Part shown: positions 15,957 through 24,195 of the stretch, one piece after another | Layout of the letters: every line of letters begins with the position of its first letter | Numbering within the stretch: the stretch's first letter is position 1 | Assembly: GCA_965656185.1 (NCBI GenBank) | Contig: CBFHJH010000004.1 | Coordinates: 117,417-181,416, forward strand | DNA: 64,000 bases | Origin: Croceimicrobium sp965656185 | GTDB taxonomy: Bacteria > Bacteroidota > Bacteroidia > Flavobacteriales > Schleiferiaceae | Reading direction: 5' to 3' | Position numbers and translations under genes: made by a program | The notes under the pieces: generated by a model | The model's database searches: none | What the model saw: only the letters and a program-made list of their open reading frames with translations | What the model was told of the DNA's origin: nothing

Positions 15957-16466
15957 ATGAACTTGATCAAAGACATCCGCTCCTTATTAGTGAGCCTATT
16001 GATTTTCTTCGCACTGGCTATTTTGGGTGAATTTATAGCGGGCCCTATGTTCGGTGACGATATTCCTCTCTGGAAGATTTTAGCGGTAAGCTTCATTACT
16101 GCGATCATGACCGTGATTCCATTGCAAAAGAGAGGCCTGTCTACCGGTGATATCTTCAAGTATTTTCGTCGCAAATATTTCTACCCGCAGGCACAGTTAG
16201 GCGCGCTCTACACCCAACTTCTTGAGGTCTTCCCTGAGCGCTATTTTCGTTTAAAGTTGAATGAGAAAGAGCATCGAATTCGCATCAGCCGAAAGGCTAA
16301 TTGGCGCAGCTTTGGTGAAGTAATAAACTTAAAAGCGGCCGAATCCCAGGTCCTAGTGCAGGTTAGGCCTAAATTCTACCTTGACATTTTTGACCAAGGG
16401 CAAGCCTTGGAGTCGCTCAATCGCATCGAGCAGGTCTTGCAAAAAGAAATACAAGCCAATGCTTAG
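15957..16466 (+). CDS. Small membrane protein of unknown function
   Basis: From the ATG at 15957 (a longer frame opens at 15927 inside the preceding gene) this is a 169-residue protein. Two hydrophobic segments (about 10-30 and 41-57: LLVSLLIFFALAILGEFIAG and WKILAVSFITAIMTVIPL) make a hairpin in the membrane, followed by a basic stretch (YFRRKYF) and a soluble C-terminal domain. I recognise no family. It overlaps the next gene by 8 nt, so it is translationally linked to the PqqB-like hydrolase. Confidence 0.65.
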   Translation: MNLIKDIRSLLVSLLIFFALAILGEFIAGPMFGDDIPLWKILAVSFITAIMTVIPLQKRGLSTGDIFKYFRRKYFYPQAQLGALYTQLLEVFPERYFRLKLNEKEHRIRISRKANWRSFGEVINLKAAESQVLVQVRPKFYLDIFDQGQALESLNRIEQVLQKEIQANA

Positions 16467-17361
16467 ATGGTTTCTCTTAATAGCACTTTTATGGCCGCTA
16501 AGCGAGCTCTCTGCCCAAGAGGTGATGATCTTGGGCATTGGGCAAGACGCCGGAAAACCCCAAATCGACTGTGAAAAAGACTGTTGCAAAAATTGGCCAG
16601 AAGACGCCAATGGCAGCCCCGTTTCCTTGGCCCTTCTAGACCATCGGAAAAAAGAATGGCTGCTTTTTGAGGCAAGTCCACAAATTGCCGACCAATTACG
16701 TTTAATTCCTGCAAGCTACTATGCTCTGCCCCAGGTGGTATTTTTAAGTCACGCTCACATTGGTCATTACACCGGTTTAATGCATTTTGGTCGCGAAGCG
16801 GCCAATACGAGTTCGCTTCCCGTTTACGGTGGTGACCGCATGGTAAGCTTTCTACGAAACAATGGACCCTGGTCGCAATTGGTAAAACTTCATAATGTCA
16901 AGTTGAAAACACTGCGAAAAGGCGAGCGGCCCTATTTCTTGGCCGGCGAAATTGAAGTTTCGACTATAGAGGTTCCGCATCGCGATGAATTTTCGGAAAC
17001 GCTGGCCTACTTAATTTCAAGTAAGAGCAAGCGCCTGCTGTTTATACCGGATATCGATAAGTGGGAAAAGTGGTCGGTAGATATTGATAGCCTTATCGCC
17101 GAAGTTGATTATGCCTTACTCGACGCTACATTTTATGATGAGAAAGAACTTCCCGGCCGAGAAATGTCTGAAATTCCGCATCCCTTTGTGAAAGAAAGTA
17201 TGGCTCGCTGGCGAGATCTCCCGCAGTCTGAGCGCAAGAAGATCTATTTTATTCACATCAACCACAGCAACCCCTTATGGTGGCCCGATTCGCCAGAAAG
17301 TAAAGCGGTAAGGGCGGCTGGGTTTCAAATCGCTCGACCGGGCATGAGGCTGCCTTTGTGA
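16459..17361 (+). CDS. Exported PqqB-like metallo-beta-lactamase-fold hydrolase
   Basis: From the ATG at 16459 this is a 300-residue protein with signal peptide MLRWFLLIALLWPLSELSAQ. The metal motif is HAHIGH (His98, His100, His103); the Asp usual in HxHxDH proteins is Gly. Other family phrases are GIGQDAGKPQIDC with a Cys cluster (38, 42, 43), FIPDIDKW, LLDATFYDE, SEIPHPF and FIHINHSNP. It is like a group often annotated as PQQ biosynthesis protein B, but no pqq genes are here, so PQQ synthesis should not be inferred. It probably hydrolyses or opens a small substrate in the periplasm. The start overlaps the end of the upstream membrane-protein gene. Confidence 0.8.
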   Translation: MLRWFLLIALLWPLSELSAQEVMILGIGQDAGKPQIDCEKDCCKNWPEDANGSPVSLALLDHRKKEWLLFEASPQIADQLRLIPASYYALPQVVFLSHAHIGHYTGLMHFGREAANTSSLPVYGGDRMVSFLRNNGPWSQLVKLHNVKLKTLRKGERPYFLAGEIEVSTIEVPHRDEFSETLAYLISSKSKRLLFIPDIDKWEKWSVDIDSLIAEVDYALLDATFYDEKELPGREMSEIPHPFVKESMARWRDLPQSERKKIYFIHINHSNPLWWPDSPESKAVRAAGFQIARPGMRLPL

Positions 17362-17403
17362 ACCTTTGGACAGCTAGAGCCTTATTTTTAAAATCCAATC
17401 AAG

Positions 17404-19086
17404 ATGAAATTCTATCTAAGTCTATGCTTAACTTTTTTAGGATTAACTGCCTTCGCTCAAGATCGTGTTACCGGACGTGACTTTGCCACCCGTTCGGAAG
17501 TAATAGCCACCGAAGGAATGGCGGCAACCAGTCATCCGCTAGCTTCACAAATAGCGATCGACGTACTGAAAAATGGCGGTAATGCCATTGATGCGGCCAT
17601 AGCGGCGAATGCTGCTTTAGGTTTAATGGAGCCCACCGGCTGTGGAATTGGCGGCGATCTATTTGCCATAGTTTGGAGCGCAAAATACCAGAAGCTTTAT
17701 GGTTTAAATGCTAGTGGCAGATCACCCAAGAACCTAAGTTTAGATTATTTTAAAAAGGAAGGATATGACAAAATTCCCGCTTTAGGGCCGCTGCCGGTTA
17801 GCGTTCCAGGTGCCGTGGATGGTTGGTTTAGCTTACACGAAAAATTTGGTTCTAAGCCGATGACCGAGATCTTAGCCCCAGCCATATCCTATGCCGAAAA
17901 CGGCTTTCCCCTCACTGAATTGATCTCCTTTTACCTAAGACGGTCGGCTGCCTACTTTAATAATTATCCCAATTTTAAAGATACCTATCTGCCGGAAGGC
18001 CAAAGCTTAGCAAAAGGGGAAATTTTTAAGAACCCATACTTGGCCGAGACCTATCGTAAAATTGCCAAGGGCGGAAGGGATGCTTTTTACGATGGAGATA
18101 TCGCCAAAACGATTGCCAGCTTCATTCAAGCGCAGGGCGGGTTTCTATCGAAAGAAGATCTGGCGGAGCATCACAGCGAATGGGTAGAACCTCTATCGAT
18201 AAATTACCGCGGTTATGAAGTTTGGGAACTACCGCCCAACGGACAAGGGATTGCTGCTCTGCAAATTCTAAAGATCTTAGAAGCTTATGATCTAAAGGCA
18301 ATGGGCTTCGGCTCTACCGATTACATTCATCACTTCGTGGAGGCAAAAAAACTAGCCTTTGAAGACCGCGCTAAATACTACGCCGATCCCGACTTTAATG
18401 AAATTGATTACCGAGATTTGATCAGTGAGCAGTATGCCGCCCAAAGACGAGCCTTGATCAAGGAAAGAGCGGCGCGCTCTTACGACGCCGGTAAACTGGA
18501 GCAAGGGAATACCATTTATATGACCGTAGCCGATGGCGCTGGCAATATGGTCTCTTTAATTCAAAGCAATTACCGAGGCATGGGATCGGGAATGGTGCCG
18601 CCAAAACTTGGGTTTATGTTGCAAGATCGCGGCGAGCTTTTCTCTTTGGAAGAAGGACATTATAATGTTTATGAACCTGGCAAAAGGCCCTTCCACACAA
18701 TAATCCCTGCCTTTATTACCAAAGATGGCAAGCCCTGGATCAGTTTTGGGCTGATGGGCGGTGCTATGCAACCTCAGGGTCATGCGCAAATCGTGATCAA
18801 TTTGATCGATTTTGGGATGAATTTGCAAGAAGCTGGCGATGCTCCGCGTATTCAACATGAAGGTTCCAGTGAGCCTACCGGTGGTGCTATGACCAATGGA
18901 GGCCGCGTTCTTCTAGAAAGTCAATTCGATTATGAAAGCATCCGCGGACTTATGATGCGCGGCCATAAGGTAGGTTACGACCTAGGGTCCTATGGAGGCT
19001 ATCAGGCGATCATGCGCGACTTGGAAAGCGGGGTTTACTACGGCGCTAGCGAATCGAGAAAAGATGGTATGGCCATAGGCTATTAG
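17404..19086 (+). CDS. ggt: Gamma-glutamyltransferase, exported
   Basis: A 560-residue Ntn-hydrolase with a signal peptide (MKFYLSLCLTFLGLTAFAQ). The family start ATSHPLASQIAIDVLKNGGNAIDAAIA, the GCGIGGDLFAIVW stretch and LPPNGQGIAALQILKIL are all present. Autocleavage should occur before Thr370 in QGNTIYMTVAD, which becomes the catalytic N-terminal residue of the small subunit; QSNYRGMGSG follows. The substrate pocket differs from the E. coli enzyme (IQSNY instead of the YTLN region), as in the broader gamma-glutamyltransferase family. It would cleave glutathione or other gamma-glutamyl compounds in the periplasm. It lies 42 nt after the PqqB-like gene. Confidence 0.92.
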   Translation: MKFYLSLCLTFLGLTAFAQDRVTGRDFATRSEVIATEGMAATSHPLASQIAIDVLKNGGNAIDAAIAANAALGLMEPTGCGIGGDLFAIVWSAKYQKLYGLNASGRSPKNLSLDYFKKEGYDKIPALGPLPVSVPGAVDGWFSLHEKFGSKPMTEILAPAISYAENGFPLTELISFYLRRSAAYFNNYPNFKDTYLPEGQSLAKGEIFKNPYLAETYRKIAKGGRDAFYDGDIAKTIASFIQAQGGFLSKEDLAEHHSEWVEPLSINYRGYEVWELPPNGQGIAALQILKILEAYDLKAMGFGSTDYIHHFVEAKKLAFEDRAKYYADPDFNEIDYRDLISEQYAAQRRALIKERAARSYDAGKLEQGNTIYMTVADGAGNMVSLIQSNYRGMGSGMVPPKLGFMLQDRGELFSLEEGHYNVYEPGKRPFHTIIPAFITKDGKPWISFGLMGGAMQPQGHAQIVINLIDFGMNLQEAGDAPRIQHEGSSEPTGGAMTNGGRVLLESQFDYESIRGLMMRGHKVGYDLGSYGGYQAIMRDLESGVYYGASESRKDGMAIGY

Positions 19087-19155
19087 CAGCAGTATTTAGA
19101 ATCTTTCCGTGGGGGATAATTGCTAACTTGGAAGTTCATCCAAACAGCATTGTCT

Positions 19156-20004
19156 ATGTTCACAAGGGAGGAGTTGGCGAAAGCCAAAACTCGCAAGCAT
19201 CTTATTAGTGCGGCCGAAAAGAACGGTACCGACCTTAAAAAAGTAATACGCAATCAGCGTTACGAGGAAGAGCTCAAGCTTTTACAAACGGAATTGGTGA
19301 ACCTACAAAGATGGATCGCCGAGAAGGGTTTGCGCGTGGCGGTATTGTTCGAAGGAAGAGACGCCGCTGGAAAAGGTGGTTCTATAAAGCGCTTTACCGA
19401 ACATTTAAACCCACGTTCCATGCGTGTGGTAGCGCTCTCTAAACCCACCGAGGTAGAAAAAGGGCAATGGTATTTCCGTCGTTACATTAAAGAGCTTCCC
19501 AATCCGGGTGAAATCGTGTTTTTCGACCGTTCTTGGTATAACCGCGCCGTAGTTGAACCCGTGATGGGCTTTTGCAGCAATGCAGAGTACGACCAATTTA
19601 TGGTGCAAGTGCCCGGTTTCGAGCATATGCTCTACGAGGACGGGGTTATCCTGATCAAGTTTTGGTTTTCGATCACCAAAAAAGAACAAAAAAAGCGCTT
19701 TGCTTCCCGCATGGAAAATCCGCTTAAACGCTGGAAATTCTCGCCAGTAGATATGAAGGGGCAGGAGCTTTGGGGCCGCTATACCCATTTTAAAGAGCAG
19801 ATGTTCTCCAAGACCCACACCACTTTTAGCCCTTGGATCATCGTAAAGACCAATAATAAAAGAGAAGCTCGTTTGGAAAGTATCCGCTATGTTCTATCAC
19901 GCTTTAACTACCGAGAAGGTCGCCGCAAGACTGGTACTTCACTGCTCCCTGACCCCAATGTAGTTACCCGTTATTACCGTCACATCGAACAAATAGATAT
20001 TTAA
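19156..20004 (+). CDS. ppk2: Polyphosphate kinase 2 family protein (first of tandem pair)
   Basis: From the ATG at 19156 this is a 282-residue PPK2 (the frame also opens with TTG at 19120). The P-loop is GRDAAGKGG (67-75) inside VLFEGRDAAGKGG, and the lid and Walker-B-like motifs are QWYFRRYIKELP and VFFDRSWYNRAVVEP, followed by MGFC. These are features of one-domain PPK2 enzymes, which transfer phosphate between polyphosphate and nucleotides, often GDP or ADP. A second PPK2 follows after 2 nt. Convergent genes beyond the pair encode nucleotide metabolism (prs). Confidence 0.9.
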   Translation: MFTREELAKAKTRKHLISAAEKNGTDLKKVIRNQRYEEELKLLQTELVNLQRWIAEKGLRVAVLFEGRDAAGKGGSIKRFTEHLNPRSMRVVALSKPTEVEKGQWYFRRYIKELPNPGEIVFFDRSWYNRAVVEPVMGFCSNAEYDQFMVQVPGFEHMLYEDGVILIKFWFSITKKEQKKRFASRMENPLKRWKFSPVDMKGQELWGRYTHFKEQMFSKTHTTFSPWIIVKTNNKREARLESIRYVLSRFNYREGRRKTGTSLLPDPNVVTRYYRHIEQIDI

Positions 20005-20006
20005 TC

Positions 20007-20807
20007 ATGACCCACCAAGAAGCTATAATGAACTTATCGGATGAAGAATTGGAATTGATCAATTCACCCTTGGGTTTGAAACACCTATTTGGCGATAAGA
20101 AAATCGATGTAAGCAAGGCCTTACGTTTAACTAAATATGAAAGCCGCCTGCGAGAACTTCAAGCCGAACTCATTAAAGTTCAAAATTGGGTTATTGAAAA
20201 TCGTAAAAAGGTAGTGGTGCTTTTCGAGGGTCGCGATGCGGCGGGAAAAGGTGGCGCGATTCGACGTATTACCGCACACATCAACCCACGTCATTACCGC
20301 ATTGTAGCCCTACCAAAACCCACCGAAGAAGAAGAAGGACAGTGGTATTTTCAGCGTTATGTAAACCGCCTACCCAAGCCAGGTGAGATCGTATTCTTCG
20401 ACCGCTCTTGGTATAACCGAGCGGTGGTGGAGCCCGTTAATGGCTTTTGCAGCGAAGCGGAGTATCAAACTTTCATGGATCAGGTCAATGATTTCGAAAA
20501 GATGATCATGTCTGCCGATACCTATCTTATCAAGTTCTATTTCTCCATCAGTAAGGAAGAACAAGCCCGACGCTTTGCCGACATTAAGTCGAGCACTTTA
20601 AAGCGCTGGAAAATGACCAAAGTCGACGAAGATGCTCAAGGACTTTGGGATGACTACACACTTTATAAAGAGCGCATGTTTGAGGTAAGTAACACCGAGG
20701 ATTCCCCTTGGGTTATCATTCAGGCTAACCGCAAGACCGAGGCCCGCTTAGCGGCAGTAGAACATATATTGGAAGTATTACCGTATAAAGGCCAGGAAGA
20801 AGCCTAA
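20007..20807 (+). CDS. ppk2: Polyphosphate kinase 2 family protein (second of tandem pair)
   Basis: A 266-residue PPK2 with the same landmarks as its neighbour: P-loop GRDAAGKGG (75-83), QWYFQRYVNRLP, VFFDRSWYNRAVVEP and NGFCSEAEY. The N-terminal 30 residues differ completely from the first copy, and the C-terminal 40 are also divergent (it lacks the first copy's basic GRRKTG tail). The two genes are separated by 2 nt and surely co-transcribed. Divergence argues for an old duplication with different nucleotide preference or hetero-oligomer formation rather than a recent copy. Its stop overlaps pth's stop by 4 nt. Confidence 0.9.
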   Translation: MTHQEAIMNLSDEELELINSPLGLKHLFGDKKIDVSKALRLTKYESRLRELQAELIKVQNWVIENRKKVVVLFEGRDAAGKGGAIRRITAHINPRHYRIVALPKPTEEEEGQWYFQRYVNRLPKPGEIVFFDRSWYNRAVVEPVNGFCSEAEYQTFMDQVNDFEKMIMSADTYLIKFYFSISKEEQARRFADIKSSTLKRWKMTKVDEDAQGLWDDYTLYKERMFEVSNTEDSPWVIIQANRKTEARLAAVEHILEVLPYKGQEEA

Positions 20808-21367
20808 CCGTTGAATTGATTCATGGTAATCTGAGGGCCAGCCAGGGCAAAGCTCTTGATCGCCTCAGCTGCCTGATCGATCTTTGAGTCTACGACGTCC
20901 CACTGACTAGGACTCCAGCGGCCAAGGACATAATCGACCTGTTTGCCGCGCGGGAAATCACTGCCTATACCAAAACGAAGTCGGGCATAATCTTGACGTC
21001 CCAAAACCTGATTGATATTCTTTAGGCCATTTTGCCCACCGTCACTTCCTTTGAGCTTAAGTCGCAAGGTACCCTCCGGAAGAGCTAGATCGTCTACTAC
21101 CACCAAAAGGTTTTGCAAGGGCACCTTTTCTTGCTGCAACCAAAAATTTACCGCCTTGCCACTTAGGTTCATATAGGTAGTGGGCTTAATCAGAATGAGC
21201 TGCTTATTCTTCACTTTTAACTCTGCCCGTGAAGCATAGCGCTCGGTAGAAAAAGAAGTGCCGGAGCCAGCAATAAGCCGGTCCAGCACATCAAATCCTA
21301 TATTATGACGGGTACCTTCGTAGTCGGGCCCAATATTACCTAAGCCAGCTATGAGGTATTTAGTCAC
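20804..21367 (-). CDS. pth: Peptidyl-tRNA hydrolase
   Basis: A 187-residue enzyme that releases tRNA from prematurely dropped peptidyl-tRNA. Key residues are visible: Asn11 in GLGNIGPDYEGTRHNIG, catalytic His21 (TRHNIG), KPTTYMNLSG with the binding Asn, and VVVDDLALPEGTLRLK with the catalytic-base-orienting Asp. GSDGGQNGLKNI is the usual gate loop. Length and order fit the bacterial family. Last gene of the prs-rplY-pth operon, 11 nt after rplY; a common neighbourhood in bacteria because both L25 and Pth serve translation. Confidence 0.96.
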   Translation of the reverse strand: MTKYLIAGLGNIGPDYEGTRHNIGFDVLDRLIAGSGTSFSTERYASRAELKVKNKQLILIKPTTYMNLSGKAVNFWLQQEKVPLQNLLVVVDDLALPEGTLRLKLKGSDGGQNGLKNINQVLGRQDYARLRFGIGSDFPRGKQVDYVLGRWSPSQWDVVDSKIDQAAEAIKSFALAGPQITMNQFNG

Positions 21368-21378
21368 TGTAATGAAGT

Positions 21379-22011
21379 TTAAGCTTCAGCAGCAGCTTCT
21401 TCGCCACTTGCTTCCGCGCCTTCCTCAGCGCCTTCTTCTTCATCCTCCTCGTCTTCGTCATCAATCGCATTACGCGAAGTTTTAACGGCAACGATAGAAC
21501 GTCCAGGCTCACCTAAGATCTCGTATCCTTCAGTGTTAAGGTCGCTTACGCGAAGAGACTGACCAATACGAAGGTCTTCGATATTAAGATCGATCATTCC
21601 AGGAAGATTCTCTTCGGTAGCACGCACGATTACACGACGTAAGTTAAACTTCAACTTACCACCATTACGCACACCACGAGGGTTTCCGATAAGGTTGATC
21701 GGTACACGAACGTTTACAGGCTCACCAGCAGTTAACTGGAAGAAGTCAACGTGCTCGATCTCTTCAGTAACTGGGTGGAACTGGAAGTCACGTACTACGG
21801 TCTTGTACTCTTTGTCACCAATTTTGATAACTACTAATAGAGCCTCGGCCGTGTAAAGGATATCCTTAAAGTTACGATGGTCAGTGTGGAAATGAATATT
21901 CTCACCTGCACCATAAATAACGCAAGGCACCATTCCTTCGCGACGCAACTGCTTGGCACTTTTAGTACCTAGCTCTTCTCTTAATGTACCCTCGATGCTA
22001 AATGATCTCAT
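21379..22011 (-). CDS. rplY: 50S ribosomal protein L25 (TL5/Ctc type)
   Basis: A 210-residue long-form L25 with two domains: the N-terminal 5S-rRNA-binding barrel (IEGTLREELGTKSAKQLRREGMVPCVIYG) and the TL5-type second beta domain (GEPVNVRVPINLIGNPRGVRNGGKL). The C-terminus carries an acidic, alanine-rich tail of about 30 residues (DDEDEEDEEEGAEEG and so on), common in Bacteroidota L25 and probably disordered. It sits 13 nt downstream of prs, forming part of one operon. Confidence 0.95.
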   Translation of the reverse strand: MRSFSIEGTLREELGTKSAKQLRREGMVPCVIYGAGENIHFHTDHRNFKDILYTAEALLVVIKIGDKEYKTVVRDFQFHPVTEEIEHVDFFQLTAGEPVNVRVPINLIGNPRGVRNGGKLKFNLRRVIVRATEENLPGMIDLNIEDLRIGQSLRVSDLNTEGYEILGEPGRSIVAVKTSRNAIDDEDEEDEEEGAEEGAEASGEEAAAEA

Positions 22012-22024
22012 TGTATCTGGGAAT

Positions 22025-22960
22025 TTAATTTTCTAAAAAATGTGAACTAATAGATTCATGATGGTGAACCTTCTGCATAACACTGGCAAAAAGTTCGGCG
22101 ATCGAAAGTACTTCGATCTTATTCGATTCCCTTTGTTGGGGAATGGTATCGGTAATCACTAAGCGATCTAGCTTAGAGTTTTCGATTCTTTCGTAAGCCT
22201 TACCGGAAAGCACTCCATGCGTACAATAGGCCTGTACACTCAAAGCGCCTTTTTCGATCAACATATCGGCGGCCTTGGTTAGGGTACCGGCGGTATCTAC
22301 CATATCGTCGATCAAAACCACATTGCGACCTTCTACATCACCGATCACGGTCATCTTATCGATCACATTGGCTTTTTTACGCTGCTTGTAGCAGATCACT
22401 ACCTCACTCTCTAACCATTTAGCGTAGTTATTGGCACGCTTCGAGCCACCCATATCTGGAGAGGCAATGGTTAAATTCTCTAAGCCTTGAGCTTTAATGT
22501 GAGGTACAAAAATGCTGGATGCGAATACATGATCTACCGGAACTTCGAAGAAACCTTGGATCTGATCCGCGTGTAAATCCATAGTCATAATACGAGTAGC
22601 ACCAGCCGCCATTAATAAGTTAGCGACCATCTTAGCTCCGATAGCCACCCTTGGTTGACTTTTTCGGTCTTGACGCGCCCAACCGTAATAAGGCATAACT
22701 ACCGTAATATGCTTAGCCGAAGCACGCTTGGCGGCGTCGGTCATAAGCAGCAACTCCATTAAATTATCAGTAGGCTGCATGGTAGAACCCACTAAGAAAA
22801 CTCGACCGCCACGCACGGTTTCTTCAAAAGAAGGCTCGAATTCACCATCGCTAAATTCATTGATCGCTACCTTACCTAATGGAATTCCATAGGCGGCGGC
22901 CATCCTTTCAGCTATAGCTTGCGATGCGCGTGTGGCAAATATTTTTGCTTGTGGTACCAA
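22025..22960 (-). CDS. prs: Ribose-phosphate pyrophosphokinase
   Basis: A 311-residue PRPP synthase, which makes 5-phosphoribosyl diphosphate from ribose 5-phosphate and ATP for purine, pyrimidine, His, Trp and NAD synthesis. Signature pieces: NEFSDGEFEPSFEETVRG, MPYYGWARQDRKSQPR, TMDLHADQIQGFF and the PRPP-binding loop VLIDDMVDTAGTL. The start is TTG at 22960: an in-frame TAA lies a short way upstream with no ATG between, and the protein fits the family from there (VPQAKIFATRASQAIAERMA). A complete promoter (TTG, 21-nt spacer, TACATTTG) lies about 50 nt upstream. First gene of the operon. Confidence 0.95.
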   Translation of the reverse strand: MVPQAKIFATRASQAIAERMAAAYGIPLGKVAINEFSDGEFEPSFEETVRGGRVFLVGSTMQPTDNLMELLLMTDAAKRASAKHITVVMPYYGWARQDRKSQPRVAIGAKMVANLLMAAGATRIMTMDLHADQIQGFFEVPVDHVFASSIFVPHIKAQGLENLTIASPDMGGSKRANNYAKWLESEVVICYKQRKKANVIDKMTVIGDVEGRNVVLIDDMVDTAGTLTKAADMLIEKGALSVQAYCTHGVLSGKAYERIENSKLDRLVITDTIPQQRESNKIEVLSIAELFASVMQKVHHHESISSHFLEN

Positions 22961-23011
22961 GTCTCTAATAGTTTGGAATTGACTATTTTATGCTTCCCTA
23001 AAAAAGGGCTG

Positions 23012-23043
23012 CAAATGTAACTAATTCTAATAGAAGTTATCAA
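23012..23043 (-). promoter_or_regulatory. Promoter of prs-rplY-pth
   Basis: On the minus strand, TTG (complement of 23041-23043) is followed after 21 nt by TACATTTG (complement of 23012-23019), an exact TAnnTTTG. Spacing and sequence match the Bacteroidota -33/-7 consensus. The prs start is about 50 nt downstream. Confidence 0.6.
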
Positions 23044-23102
23044 CATCTTTTATGAAATATCTTCGAGATTTTAATCTAAGCCCATAGGATGATCGAAAAT
23101 TT

Positions 23103-23110
23103 TAAATTTG
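23103..23110 (+). promoter_or_regulatory. -7 box abutting the ACMSD-like gene
   Basis: TAAATTTG, an exact TAnnTTTG, ends 4 nt before the ATG at 23115. No -33 TTG is evident at the expected distance. If used, the transcript would be leaderless or nearly so. Confidence 0.45.
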
Positions 23111-23114
23111 TGCC

Positions 23115-24164
23115 ATGCTGAAAATTGATATGCACACCCATATTCTCCCCGAAAAGCTTCCCAATTTTGCGGAAAAGTTCGGTTATGGAGACTTTATTTA
23201 CCTAATGAACAACCAAGATGGTTCGGCTAATATGATGCAGGGCGATAAGTTCTTCCGACGCATCCAAGCCAACTGTTGGGATCCCGATGTTCGCATCCGG
23301 GACTATGCCAAATACAATACGCAGGTTCAGGTAGTGTGCACCATTCCAGTAATGTTCTCGTATTGGGCCAAGGCACGCGACACCAAAGCTTTAAGTGAGT
23401 TCTTAAACGACGACTTGGCCGAACTATGCGAAAAATACCCTCAAAACTATCTTGGCCTGGGCACCTTACCGATGCAGGATGCCGAAGAGGCGATCAAAGA
23501 ACTTGAACGTTGCAAGGAAATTGGACTTTTAGGAGTCCAGATCGGTTCCAATATTAACGACAAGAACCTGAGTGAACCCGAGTTCTTCCCCATTTTTGAA
23601 GCCGCCCAAGAGTTGGATATGGCTATAATGATCCACCCCTGGAACATGATGGGGATGGAAAGCATGCGCAAGTATTGGTTACCTTGGTTAGTAGGGATGC
23701 CCGCCGAAACCTCTCGGGCTGCAGCCTCCTTAATATTTGGCGGGGTTCTAGAAAAACTTCCGCAGTTAAGGGTTTGCTTCTCCCACGCTGGTGGTTCTTT
23801 TTTACCGACCATTGGCCGGATAGAACACGGCTTTAACTGTCGGCCCGATCTGGTGGCTATTCATAATAATGTAAATCCACGACGTTACATTGGCGAGTTT
23901 TGGGTAGACAGTATTACCCACGATCCAAAGCTATTGGAGTACATTCTTGACATGCAAGGCTCTAAAAGAGTAATGCTTGGTTCTGATTACCCCTTCCCAC
24001 TTGGTGACCTAGAAATTGGTCAGTTTATTGAAGATATGGGACTCGAACAATCGGTGGTAGAAGACATCTTTGCCAATGCTGCACTGGAATGGCTTAATAT
24101 CGATAAAAGCAGATTTGAAATAGACGGGGATAATAGTAAGGTCAAGCTCTCAGAAAAGGGCTAA
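23115..24164 (+). CDS. Aminocarboxymuconate-semialdehyde decarboxylase-like amidohydrolase
   Basis: A 349-residue amidohydrolase-superfamily TIM barrel of the ACMSD branch. Metal and catalytic residues are in place: His7 and His9 (DMHTH), His174 (IMIHPWNMMG), His224 (FSHAGG) and Asp291 (LGSDYPFPLG). True ACMSD decarboxylates 2-amino-3-carboxymuconate 6-semialdehyde in the kynurenine route of tryptophan breakdown. WDPDVRIRDYAKYNTQVQVVCTIPVMFSYWA and the two strong terminal motifs support ACMSD over general amidohydrolases. No other kynurenine-pathway gene is in this window, so the pathway context is inferred. The stop codon overlaps the -7 box of the next gene. Confidence 0.88.
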   Translation: MLKIDMHTHILPEKLPNFAEKFGYGDFIYLMNNQDGSANMMQGDKFFRRIQANCWDPDVRIRDYAKYNTQVQVVCTIPVMFSYWAKARDTKALSEFLNDDLAELCEKYPQNYLGLGTLPMQDAEEAIKELERCKEIGLLGVQIGSNINDKNLSEPEFFPIFEAAQELDMAIMIHPWNMMGMESMRKYWLPWLVGMPAETSRAAASLIFGGVLEKLPQLRVCFSHAGGSFLPTIGRIEHGFNCRPDLVAIHNNVNPRRYIGEFWVDSITHDPKLLEYILDMQGSKRVMLGSDYPFPLGDLEIGQFIEDMGLEQSVVEDIFANAALEWLNIDKSRFEIDGDNSKVKLSEKG

Positions 24165-24169
24165 CTTTG
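24162..24169 (+). promoter_or_regulatory. -7 box of the PurF-like gene, overlapping the upstream stop codon
   Basis: TAACTTTG (exact TAnnTTTG) includes the TAA stop of the preceding gene and lies 26 nt before the ATG at 24196. No clear -33 element. Confidence 0.45.
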
Positions 24170-24195
24170 CAGCTCATTTTTGATTGAATTTTGTC

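Noticed and set aside
16459..17361. PQQ biosynthesis role for the PqqB-like hydrolase
   Set aside because: No other pqq gene is present and the protein has a signal peptide, unlike the cytoplasmic PqqB.
19405..19818. 137-codon minus-strand ORF over the first PPK2
   Set aside because: Antisense shadow of strongly conserved PPK2 sequence.
23447..23812. 121-codon minus-strand ORF over the ACMSD-like gene
   Set aside because: Antisense shadow; no recognisable domain, and the plus-strand gene has all catalytic residues.
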